Shown here piece by piece: positions 1-6,807 of a DNA stretch of 9,862 nucleotides (position 1 is the first letter of the stretch; every line of letters begins with the position of its first letter). The DNA is taken from positions 1-9,862 of the forward strand of contig DRKH01000260.1 of the NCBI GenBank assembly GCA_011051825.1, in the 5' to 3' direction. The position numbers and the translations under genes are program-made. The DNA is from Desulfobulbus sp. (GTDB taxonomy: Bacteria > Desulfobacterota > Desulfobulbia > Desulfobulbales > Desulfobulbaceae). The notes beneath the pieces are model-generated. The model worked only from the letters and a program-made list of their open reading frames with translations. It was not told the DNA's origin and ran no database searches.

Positions 1-1146
1 CTCTCCGACAAGACGCTGGAATTCGCCTTCACCCACACCGATGAATACGGTGACTCCTATTTCTCCTTTGTCAACGGCACCTATACCAGCGAGGGCGGCA
101 CCCATCTCTCCGCCTTCCGGGAAGGGATCCTCAAGGGCGTCAACGAGTTCTCGGGCAAGAAGTACACGGGCAAGGATGTGCGCGACGGGATCGTCGGCAC
201 CCTGGCGGTCAAGGTCCAGGAGCCGGTCTTTGAGTCACAGACAAAGAATAAGCTCGGGAATACGGAGATAAGGGCATGGATAGTTAATGCAGTGCGTGAG
301 GCTGTGTCCACCCATCTCTACAAGTTTCCCGATACGGCCGAGATCCTCATGGACAAGGTGCAGCGCAACGAGCGGGTCCGCCGCGAGCTGCAGTCGGTGC
401 GCCGCGAGGCCAAGGTCAAGGCCAGGAAGGTGGCGCTCAAGATCCCGCAGCTCAAGGACTGCAAGTACCACCCCTCCCGCAGGAAGCCCTCCAGGGACGG
501 CCGTGAGAACATGGTCTTCATCACCGAGGGCCAGTCGGCGGCCGGCTCCATCGTCTCTTCCCGCGATCCCATGACCCAGGCGGTGTTCTCGCTCAAGGGC
601 AAGCCCTTAAACGTGCTCGGCCACCGGCTCGACCTGCTCTACAAGAACGAGGAGATGTATTCCCTGATGCGGGCCCTGGACATCGAGGAGTCCATCTCCA
701 ACCTTCGCTTTGACAAGGTCATCCTGGCCACGGACGCGGACGTGGACGGCCTGCATATCCGCAACCTGCTGCTCACCTTTTTTCTCCACTATTTCGAGCC
801 CCTGGTCAAGCTGGGCCATGTCTACATCCTGGAGACGCCCATCTACCGGGTCCGCAACAAGAAGACCACCCGCTACTGCTACTCGGACGACGAGATGGCC
901 GAGGCGATCAGGGAGCTCAAGGGCCGCTCCCGGGCAGACCGGGGCGTGGAAGTGACCCGGTTCAAGGGGCTGGGCGAGATATCGCCGCCCGAGTTCAAGC
1001 AGTTCATCGGCCCGGACATGCGGTTGAAGCAGGTGCGCATCGACCGGCTCAGCGAGGTCAGCCGGGTACTCAGGTTCTACATGGGCAAGAACACGCCCGA
1101 GCGTAAGCAGTACATCATGGACCACCTGACCCTGAGGCCGGTATGA
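1..1146 (+). CDS. parE: DNA topoisomerase IV subunit B (ParE/GyrB family), 5' end outside window
   Basis: ATP-driven subunit of a type IIA topoisomerase, working in the cytoplasm with the ParC-type subunit downstream to decatenate or relax DNA. The frame is open from base 1, so about 381 C-terminal residues are visible and the GHKL ATP-binding domain lies upstream. Seen in order: transducer domain with GGTHLSAFREG (about 94-126), the ATP-sensing QTK loop (238-246), the TOPRIM glutamate in EGQSAAGS (526-549), the metal-binding DADVDG (733-750), and RFKGLGE (958-978) near the C-terminus. The TOPRIM sequence differs from E. coli EGDSAGG at two positions, but the glutamate and DxD acids are kept. 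Phrases such as AVFSLKGKPLN, YRVRNKK and GLGEISPPEFKQFIG recall Bacteroidetes-type ParE rather than E. coli GyrB; this is from memory. It ends 43 bases before parC, likely in one operon. A GyrB role is less likely because of the ParC type of its partner. Confidence 0.95.
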   Translation, partial: LSDKTLEFAFTHTDEYGDSYFSFVNGTYTSEGGTHLSAFREGILKGVNEFSGKKYTGKDVRDGIVGTLAVKVQEPVFESQTKNKLGNTEIRAWIVNAVREAVSTHLYKFPDTAEILMDKVQRNERVRRELQSVRREAKVKARKVALKIPQLKDCKYHPSRRKPSRDGRENMVFITEGQSAAGSIVSSRDPMTQAVFSLKGKPLNVLGHRLDLLYKNEEMYSLMRALDIEESISNLRFDKVILATDADVDGLHIRNLLLTFFLHYFEPLVKLGHVYILETPIYRVRNKKTTRYCYSDDEMAEAIRELKGRSRADRGVEVTRFKGLGEISPPEFKQFIGPDMRLKQVRIDRLSEVSRVLRFYMGKNTPERKQYIMDHLTLRPV

Positions 1147-1193
1147 GCGGAGCGCCCCTGGTCATCACCAACCTGAACACGATCTTTCCATGA
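1143..1193 (+). CDS. 16-codon ORF bridging parE and parC, possible translational coupler
   Basis: A 16-codon frame (MSGAPLVITNLNTIFP) whose ATG overlaps the parE stop as ATGA (1143-1146) and whose TGA overlaps the parC start as ATGA (1190-1193). It has a plausible Shine-Dalgarno GAGG at 1134-1137, five bases before its ATG. The parC ATG has no purine-rich site in the 20 bases before it. A ribosome finishing parE could therefore reinitiate here and hand over to parC. The geometry is read directly; the coupling role is inference. The peptide itself resembles nothing I recognise, and the arrangement could be chance. Confidence 0.3.
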   Translation: MSGAPLVITNLNTIFP

Positions 1194-3199
1194 CTTCCGG
1201 CCAAGACGAGAGCAAGCGGCAGGGCAGGGGCAGGCTGCACCGCCTCTTTGACACCAATTTCCTCGATTACACCTCCTACGTGATCCGGGAACGGGCCATC
1301 CCGGACGTGGACGACGGCCTGAAACCGGTCCAGCGCCGCATCCTGCAGACCCTGCACAACATGGACGACGGCCGCTTCCACAAGGTGGCCAACGTGGTCG
1401 GCGAGACCATGAAGCTGCACCCGCACGGCGACCAGTCCATCTTCGCCGCCCTGGTCAACCTGGCCAACAAGGGCTATCTCATCGAGCGGCAGGGGAACTT
1501 CGGCAACATCTTCACCGGCGACCAGGCCTCGGCCGCCCGGTACATCGAGTGCCGCCTGACTCCCCTGGCCCGGGAGACCCTGTTCAACAAGGACCTCACC
1601 GAGTTCATCGACTCCTACGACGGCCGCATGCAGGAGCCGGTCACCCTGCCGGCCAAGTTGCCGCTGCTCCTGCTCCTGGGCGCAGAGGGGATCGCCGTGG
1701 GCATGGCCACCAAGATCATGCCGCACAACTTCTGCGAACTGCTCCAGGCCCAGATCGACTATCTCCAGGGCCGCGAGTTCACCCTCTTGCCCGACTTTCC
1801 CCGCGGCGGCCTGGTGGATGTCACCGACTACAACCACGGCAACGGCCGTATCCGCTGCCGGGCGCGCATCGAGGAGAGGGACGAGAAGACCATCGTCATC
1901 CGCGAGCTGCCCTACAACCTGACCACCCAGGCCCTGATCGACTCAGTGGAAAAGGCGACCCGGGCCGGCAAGCTGCGCATCACCTCCATCAACGACTACA
2001 CGGCCGAGGAGGTGGAGATCGAGATCAAGCTGGCCCGCGGCATCTATGCCGAGGAGACCATCGATGCCCTCTATGCCTTCACCGACTGCGAACTGAGCGT
2101 ATCCCCCAGCCTGGTGGTGATCCAGGACAACATGCCTGCCCAGCCCACCGTGGAAGAGGTCCTGCGCCGCAACACCGACCGCCTTATCGGCTTCCTGGAG
2201 CAGGAGCTGCGCATGGAACTGGAGAGGCTGAAGGAAAAGCTGCACGCCAGGAGACTTGAGCAGATCTTTATCGAGGAGCGGCTGTATAAGCAGATAGAGG
2301 AGAAGATCAACTACAGGGCCGTGATCTCCACGGTGCGCCAGGCCCTGGCGCCCTATGCCGAGGAGCTGGACCGCAAGGTGAGCAAGGACGACGTGGAACG
2401 GCTCCTGGAGATCAGGATCCGCCGCATCTCCCGCTATGACATCAACCGCCAGCAGAAGGAGATCCGGGCCATTGAAAGGAATATCGCCCGCATCGAAAAG
2501 AACCTGCAGGACATGGTGGGCTACACGGTCAGCTATATCCAGGACCTGCTCGACCGCTACGGCAAGCAGTACCCGCGCAAAAGCGAGCTGCGCCAGTTTG
2601 ACGAGGTGGACGCCCGGGCCGCTGCCCTGGCGAACATCAAGGTGGTCTACAACCGGGAGTCAGGATTCCTGGGCCACAAGATCACCATGACCGACAAGAA
2701 AAAGGACCTGGCAGTGACCTGCTCCGAGTATGACCGGCTGCTGCTCATCTTCAAGGACGGTCTCTACAAGGTGATCCATCCGGCGGACAAGTTCTTTGTC
2801 GGCAGCGACCTGCTCTGGTTCGGCGTGGTGGGCAAGGACCTTGTTTTCAACGTCATCTACCGCAACGGCCTTGAAAACAGGAGCTATGTCAAGCGGTTCC
2901 GGATGCCCAAGTTCATCATTAACCGCGAGTACAGGCTCTTTCCCGAGCACAGGCGGTCCATCATCCAGATGCTGGCCGTGGGCGAGAAGGGCGTGCGGGC
3001 CAGGATCAGCTTCGTGCCTTCGTCCCGGGCCCGCTATAACTCCATGGAGATCGACCTGGACGACTACCTGATCAAGGGGGTAACCGCCCGCGGCAAATCG
3101 CTTGGCAGCCGGGTGGTACGGCGGGTGACCGATATCACGGGAAAACCGCCGCGCAAGAAGGTGGAACCGGTCACCCTGCCGGGATTCGGCGGGAAGTGA
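1190..3199 (+). CDS. parC: DNA topoisomerase IV subunit A (ParC/GyrA family)
   Basis: DNA-cleaving subunit that forms the covalent tyrosyl-DNA link and pairs with the upstream ParE. The 669-residue protein is complete. Motifs: LDYTSYVIRERAIPDVDDGLKPVQRRIL (about 25-52, given here as a region), the winged-helix HPHGD (77-81), the catalytic Arg-Tyr pair R117-Y118 in AARYIECRLTPL, then the tower and coiled-coil gate to about residue 465, and a C-terminal pinwheel-like region (about 470-655). Length is well below the roughly 750-880 residues usual for GyrA/ParC, and no canonical GyrA box (QRRGGKG) is seen, so a reduced C-terminal domain of a topo IV rather than gyrase is inferred. At the positions of E. 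coli ParC Ser80 and Glu84 it has Gln82 and Ala86. The ATG at 1190 is the only sensible start: the frame has a stop at 1133-1135 and no other start before it. No Shine-Dalgarno is seen; see the bridging ORF at 1143. Confidence 0.95.
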   Translation: MTSGQDESKRQGRGRLHRLFDTNFLDYTSYVIRERAIPDVDDGLKPVQRRILQTLHNMDDGRFHKVANVVGETMKLHPHGDQSIFAALVNLANKGYLIERQGNFGNIFTGDQASAARYIECRLTPLARETLFNKDLTEFIDSYDGRMQEPVTLPAKLPLLLLLGAEGIAVGMATKIMPHNFCELLQAQIDYLQGREFTLLPDFPRGGLVDVTDYNHGNGRIRCRARIEERDEKTIVIRELPYNLTTQALIDSVEKATRAGKLRITSINDYTAEEVEIEIKLARGIYAEETIDALYAFTDCELSVSPSLVVIQDNMPAQPTVEEVLRRNTDRLIGFLEQELRMELERLKEKLHARRLEQIFIEERLYKQIEEKINYRAVISTVRQALAPYAEELDRKVSKDDVERLLEIRIRRISRYDINRQQKEIRAIERNIARIEKNLQDMVGYTVSYIQDLLDRYGKQYPRKSELRQFDEVDARAAALANIKVVYNRESGFLGHKITMTDKKKDLAVTCSEYDRLLLIFKDGLYKVIHPADKFFVGSDLLWFGVVGKDLVFNVIYRNGLENRSYVKRFRMPKFIINREYRLFPEHRRSIIQMLAVGEKGVRARISFVPSSRARYNSMEIDLDDYLIKGVTARGKSLGSRVVRRVTDITGKPPRKKVEPVTLPGFGGK

Positions 3200-3257
3200 T
3201 CAGGGGGCAATCGTTTGTAATCACGTTATTCTGCGGATATCTGGGTCCGCCAGGCTG

Positions 3258-3273
3258 TGGCAGGTATCCTGCT
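3258..3273 (+). promoter_or_regulatory. sigma-54-like -24/-12 element (weak candidate)
   Basis: TGGCAGGTATCCTGCT matches the sigma-54 pattern TGGCACG-N4-TTGCW at most positions, with the invariant GG and GC ten bases apart. Two core bases differ (C to G, T to C). It lies about 445 bases before the sugar transferase, which would imply a long leader. A poorer GG-N10-GC match at 3369-3384 shows that such hits occur by chance here. No activator site was identified. Confidence 0.2.
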
Positions 3274-3559
3274 CCTTTGAGAAACTGCTTGAATTCGTGA
3301 GCCACATACGCAATACATACCCATTCGTATGTCATTGCTCATGCGGCGTCTTGGGCTGAACCCCTTCCTGGCTGGCGTACCGCCCCTGGTCCAGCGACGG
3401 TTGCGACCGGCTTCCTTCTGGGTACGGATATGCCGAGCCTGGGGAAACAAACGGTACCCGCATCCTCATCAAGAAGCACCAGATAAGCCAGGCGGCGCAT
3501 CCGATCTCGTGGTTCTTCTCAATCAAATGATTTCCTTCTCATGAAGGTACCCTGTCGTA

Positions 3560-3589
3560 TTTACAACACGTTTTCATGTAACTTATCAC
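3560..3589 (+). promoter_or_regulatory. sigma-70-like promoter candidate upstream of sugar transferase
   Basis: TTTACA (3560-3565) and TATCAC (3584-3589) are separated by 18 bases; they match the -35 and -10 consensus at five and four of six positions. A start near 3596 would leave a leader of about 120 bases before the gene at 3718. The match is weak and the spacing slightly long. Confidence 0.25.
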
Positions 3590-3717
3590 TCTGTATTGCA
3601 GATCTTCTCCAGCTTTGCACAGGCACGCTTGGCCAGTCAGCACCTCTATGCGGGTAAACGTGGCCGTTCAGAGAAAGAGTTGGCTTGTAACGGCTATCCT
3701 CATCAGGAAATCATAGG

Positions 3718-5205
3718 ATGGCGAAAGCAACCGATGTTTGGTCGCCGGAATGCCTTCATTTGTTCATGATTCGGAAAAAACGTATGGTTGATGAAAAGAG
3801 CGTTTTTTTGGTTGGGATTCATCAGCTTTTTGATCTGTTACTCATGATCCTGGCATTCAAGCTGGCTTTTTTTCTGCGGAAACCAGCCGAAAACCTGGAG
3901 ATAAATTATACTTTCATTTTGTTATTGGCCTTGATTTGTTGTCATGCATCCCTGCGATTCTATGGCATGTATGCACCCCTTGCCAACCAGTCTTTTCTCA
4001 GGATTACATCGAAAATAATCAAATCCGTACTGACCGGTACGGCAGCATTGATTTTTTTGATTTACCTCCTCCATGTCACCGACGTTTCCAGGTTGTTAAT
4101 AGGCTATTTCGTTCTTCTCCTCATTTTTTTCCTGCTTGCCGAAAAAGGGTTGATATACAGCCTGCTGACATATAACCGTCATAGAGAGTATGTTGTCAGG
4201 ACAGTTCTCATAATTGGCAGCAGGAGCAGGAGTATAGATCTTATCAGTCAGATCAAACAAAATCCTGAAGCTGGGTACAGGATTCGAGGGTGCCTGGAAA
4301 CAACTGATCAGGGCGATAGAGTCGGTCTCGAGATTTGCAATGGCGTTACCGTTATCGATACCATGGAAAACTTTGATAAGATCCTGCTTCAGGAGGCAAT
4401 AGATGAGATTATTTTTGCGCTTCCCCTGAAAAAAGTTGATAACATAAGGGATTATATAGTCTTTGCAGAGCAAATGGGAATCAATGTACACATCATGCCT
4501 GATTTTCAGATTCAACAGATCCAGTATCGACCTGAGACAGGAAAACTTTCCCTGAGTCATTTCCTCCATCTTCCAACACTTACCCTTTCTTCTACGCCGT
4601 CCCATGATACAGCACTTTTTATCAAGGCCGTAATTGATTATGCCGCATGTATAATCGGGATTCTTATTTTATCCCCACTACTTATATTCATCGCGATTTG
4701 CATAAAAAATACCTCCCGTGGACCGGTTTTTTTTACCCAGACCCGCTGTGGTTTGAACGGCCGTCAGTTTTCCATGTATAAATTTAGAACGATGGTCGAA
4801 AATGCGGAGGAACTCAAGGTGGAAATTGCGTCTGCAAATGAAATGGACGGTCCGGTTTTCAAGATAAAGGATGATCCGAGGGTTACCCGGATTGGCCGCT
4901 TATTAAGAAAAACCAGTCTTGATGAGCTTCCGCAGTTGTTTAACATACTGAAAGGTGAAATGAGCCTGGTTGGTCCTCGTCCTCCTTTGCCAGAGGAAGT
5001 AGCGCAGTATGATATCTGGCAGCGAAGGCGGCTTTCCATGAAACCCGGGCTCACATGTATCTGGCAGGTGAATGGCAGGAACGGTGTATCATTTGAGGAC
5101 TGGATGAAAATGGATCTTGAATATATTGACAATTGGTCCCTTCTACTGGATTTCAAGCTACTCTTCCTGACGATAAAAGAAGTGTTGCTCGGCGGAGGGC
5201 ACTGA
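3718..5205 (+). CDS. Undecaprenyl-phosphate sugar-1-phosphate transferase, WcaJ/PssY-like
   Basis: Inner-membrane enzyme that moves a sugar-1-phosphate from a nucleotide sugar to undecaprenyl phosphate, the first step of EPS repeat-unit synthesis. The 495 residues show four hydrophobic N-terminal segments (about 29-53, 64-84, 99-120, 125-150), a Rossmann-like CoA-binding region beginning VLIIGSRSRSIDL (163-175), a membrane helix (about 302-330), and the full C-terminal bacterial sugar-transferase domain: RGPVFFTQ, KFRTM, SLDELPQLFNILKGEMSLVG with the catalytic Asp402-Glu403 pair, KPGLTCIWQVNGRN, and DLEYIDNWSLLLDFKLL. Length is typical of large polyisoprenyl glycosyl-phosphotransferases. The ATG at 3718 has AGGA nine bases upstream; the later Met17 and Met23 lack a better site, though the first 20 residues are not needed by the family. 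Sugar specificity cannot be read. It is the first recognisable EPS gene and is markedly AT-richer than parC. Confidence 0.93.
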   Translation: MAKATDVWSPECLHLFMIRKKRMVDEKSVFLVGIHQLFDLLLMILAFKLAFFLRKPAENLEINYTFILLLALICCHASLRFYGMYAPLANQSFLRITSKIIKSVLTGTAALIFLIYLLHVTDVSRLLIGYFVLLLIFFLLAEKGLIYSLLTYNRHREYVVRTVLIIGSRSRSIDLISQIKQNPEAGYRIRGCLETTDQGDRVGLEICNGVTVIDTMENFDKILLQEAIDEIIFALPLKKVDNIRDYIVFAEQMGINVHIMPDFQIQQIQYRPETGKLSLSHFLHLPTLTLSSTPSHDTALFIKAVIDYAACIIGILILSPLLIFIAICIKNTSRGPVFFTQTRCGLNGRQFSMYKFRTMVENAEELKVEIASANEMDGPVFKIKDDPRVTRIGRLLRKTSLDELPQLFNILKGEMSLVGPRPPLPEEVAQYDIWQRRRLSMKPGLTCIWQVNGRNGVSFEDWMKMDLEYIDNWSLLLDFKLLFLTIKEVLLGGGH

Positions 5206-5416
5206 GAAAGATCAAACGATTCTCTGCCACTAAAAGTTCCCTGCAAGGTCGCTCTGCAACCGGTCACGGAGTAGCCTCGGCCGACCCTCCTGACCGACTG
5301 CCATGTCCAGATCACAAACACCCGCGATTCCGGCTCTCATTGTATCAGTAGAGAAGGATTACTTTTGGTTTGGTTAGCGTTGAGGGGCAGCAAGCAGCCC
5401 GGAGCCAAACACACGT

Positions 5417-5452
5417 GGGAAAACCTCCCGTTCCCTCCCGGCCGAGAGCCGG
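5417..5452 (+). other. Two adjacent short hairpins
   Basis: GGGAA (5417-5421) pairs with TTCCC (5431-5435), and CCGGC (5438-5442) pairs with GCCGG (5448-5452) around a CGAGA loop. Six A residues follow, so neither is a canonical + strand intrinsic terminator. They could shape the end of the upstream message or be incidental. Confidence 0.25.
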
Positions 5453-5459
5453 AAAAAAG

Positions 5460-5475
5460 TGGTTTTCATATTGCG
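5460..5475 (+). promoter_or_regulatory. sigma-54-like -24/-12 element upstream of 5561 gene
   Basis: TGGTTTTCATATTGCG has TGG and TTGC with the GG and GC exactly ten bases apart, 85 bases before the ATG at 5561. The CACG part of the -24 consensus is absent. Spacing and distance are right for a sigma-54 promoter, but the half-consensus -24 box makes this a candidate only. Confidence 0.28.
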
Positions 5476-5513
5476 GACGGATGCTAAATGGTGTATTTGT
5501 TGTTTGAATATCT

Positions 5514-5525
5514 AAATAATTATTT
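5514..5525 (+). promoter_or_regulatory. 12-base AT palindrome in presumed promoter region
   Basis: AAATAATTATTT is a perfect 12-base palindrome 36 bases before the ATG at 5561, inside an AT-rich run (about 5485-5535). It could be an operator or simply AT-rich promoter DNA. No confident -35/-10 pair overlaps it. Confidence 0.22.
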
Positions 5526-5560
5526 GTCTTAATACGGACGATCATGGCATTGGAGGGAAT

Positions 5561-5995
5561 ATGAAAAAGATCATTATTACATTCCTTTTCGTACTAATGA
5601 GCAGTTCCATTGCTTGTGCCGACTGGGTTGATAATTTCAAGGCCGACTATCTCAAACTGAATATTGACCAAGCCGTAGTAAATGCCATGAAAGAAGGTAT
5701 TGCGCCGGCGCTCATTCTTGAGGAAGGATTGAAGATCCAAAGCCTGAATCCGGTAGGCTTGGTCAGGGCACTATATTGCGCCGGTGCACCCGGCCACGAA
5801 ATCGAGAAGGCAGCCAGTGAATATGGTGTGTCTTCTTTAGTCGTTGCAACCGGGTTCAAAAAGAGTGTCGCCGAATGCGGGGGCGCTTACGGTGACACTC
5901 AGGCATATACTCCCGTGACACCGACTTTCACCCCATCCTTTGCCGGTCCCATTGCTGGCGGAGGGACAGTTTACGCAAGCCCGGCAACTCCATAA
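5561..5995 (+). CDS. Small secreted protein of unknown function with helical repeats (EPS cluster)
   Basis: A 144-residue protein of unknown function. A Sec signal peptide is clear: MKK, a hydrophobic core, and an ACA cleavage site after residue 20, giving a mature periplasmic or secreted protein. A lipobox ending at Cys19 is poor (SIAC). Residues about 36-100 look like repeated short helices: VVNAMKEGIAPALILEEGLK, LVRALYCAGAPGHEIEKAAS and the following segment share alanines and a mid-unit glycine. Cys73 and Cys106 could form a disulfide. The tail (about 110-144) is low-complexity, rich in Thr, Pro, Gly and Ala. A GGAGG site (5552-5556) four bases before the ATG strongly supports the start. 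It sits between the sugar transferase and the barrel gene, so a periplasmic role in EPS assembly or export is possible, but no function is assigned. Confidence 0.8.
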   Translation: MKKIIITFLFVLMSSSIACADWVDNFKADYLKLNIDQAVVNAMKEGIAPALILEEGLKIQSLNPVGLVRALYCAGAPGHEIEKAASEYGVSSLVVATGFKKSVAECGGAYGDTQAYTPVTPTFTPSFAGPIAGGGTVYASPATP

Positions 5996-6807
5996 CGTCT
6001 CTGGACTGGCAATATGGTAGATGGTAACCAGTCTGCGAACACGATGGTCCGGTAGTAGACGGAAATTTGAGATATCAGCAAATCCGGTCCAGGATAGTCC
6101 GTCGAGGAAATGCCATGCCGGAATTCTTGTGAGTCCATCGTATCAACGTACAGCATGTCATCCGCCAGCGTGGTTAATGGGTACGCCACGGAATTTCCCG
6201 CTCATATTCCTGCTATATCCGCTTTTAAAGAAAGGTCTGCCGATAGACCGGTAAGGCACCTAAGGGTACTGTTCAAAGCGGTATATAAATCGTTCACTGA
6301 CCAACATTCGGTGGTTGCCAGCTGAAGCAGCAGTACATTGTTTGCGCCGGCGACCCTACCTTGTCTGCAGTCCGCGTAACGATTCGATGCCAATACAACT
6401 GATCGTGGATGTGTATCCCTTTGGCTTCAGGTGCCACAGCGTTGTATCCGTGTAGATGTAAGAAGTGAAAATTGCATCGTTAAGTTGACAAGCCAGGAAT
6501 TCAATACCAAGAGCGGTATTTCTTACCGTGAGATATAATAATATTAACCGCTGAAAAGTCATTGATAAACAGGGGTGACTCAAGTAACTTCTTCTTTTTA
6601 TGATGGCCTGGTAAAAAGTCCTCCCGCATCATTGATGACACTATATGCATGGCCGTCGCCCCGACAATAAGCACCATCAGTTATGACAGGTATATTCGGA
6701 TAGGACTTCTTACTGGTTGGACATTTTTATCACCGGATCTTTTGTTAAAGAGATGTGAGTAAAGTAACAGGGATAGGGTATCGATATCTCAGGAAAGGAG
6801 GAAGGGC
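5996..6807 (+). other. 812-base gap before the barrel gene
   Basis: No intact gene is supported on either strand. A promoter-like site is described at 6514-6539. A short hairpin GACTGG/CCAGTC (6004-6009, 6028-6033) follows the upstream stop but lacks a T-run. On the minus strand, frames between about 6583 and 5971 read in protein-like fashion but are split by a frame change near 6380 and a TGA at 6202-6204, so at most a decayed gene. The length is unusual inside a pathway cluster. Confidence 0.4.
6514..6539 (+). promoter_or_regulatory. TATAAT box with inverted repeat at the -35 position
   Basis: A perfect TATAAT (6534-6539) lies five bases after the inverted repeat CGGTA-TTTCT-TACCG (6514-6528), which covers the place of the -35 box. 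No good -35 hexamer is present; a perfect TTGACA (6485-6490) is 43 bases upstream, too far to pair. The layout would suit an activator-dependent promoter for the barrel gene, with a leader near 260 bases. This is inference. Confidence 0.25.

Larger units (their letters stand above)
3200..3717 (+). other. 518-base gap between topoisomerase operon and EPS cluster
   Basis: No convincing gene is seen. Frames of 60-75 codons exist on both strands but lack recognisable motifs and a ribosome site. No clear terminator hairpin with a T-run follows parC. The stretch marks the change from GC-rich to AT-richer sequence. It contains a sigma-54-like match (3258-3273) and a weak sigma-70-like pair (3560-3589), listed separately. 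An inverted pair CATGAA (3540-3545) and TTCATG (3573-3578) flanks the latter's upstream half. Confidence 0.5.
5206..5560 (+). other. 355-base gap before the small secreted protein gene
   Basis: No gene is supported. The first 250 bases are GC-richer and contain two adjacent hairpins (5417-5452). The last 80 bases are AT-rich, with a sigma-54-like site (5460-5475) and a 12-base palindrome (5514-5525). The composition pattern suggests the end of one transcript and a promoter for the gene at 5561. Confidence 0.4.

Noticed and set aside
607..1837. Long open frames on the minus strand opposite parE and parC (172 and 240 codons)
   Set aside because: They mirror the codon structure of GC-rich genes on the + strand, have Val/Leu/Gly/Asp-rich shadow composition, and lack motifs and ribosome sites.
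1549..2259. 236-codon + strand frame inside parC
   Set aside because: Pro/Arg/Gly-rich out-of-frame shadow of a well-identified gene.
3369..3384. Second GG-N10-GC sigma-54-like match
   Set aside because: Too few consensus bases beyond the spacing; it was used as a measure of chance hits.
5380..5460. Possible c-di-GMP (GEMM) riboswitch in the GC-rich leader
   Set aside because: The hallmark GACGCAAAGCC-like core and its receptor arrangement are not present.
5543..5579. Lipoprotein signal for the 144-residue protein (Cys19)
   Set aside because: The preceding residues (SIA) give a poor lipobox, while ACA after residue 20 is a good signal peptidase I site.
6485..6539. Perfect TTGACA and perfect TATAAT as a promoter pair
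   Set aside because: They are 43 bases apart, far outside the 16-19 base range.
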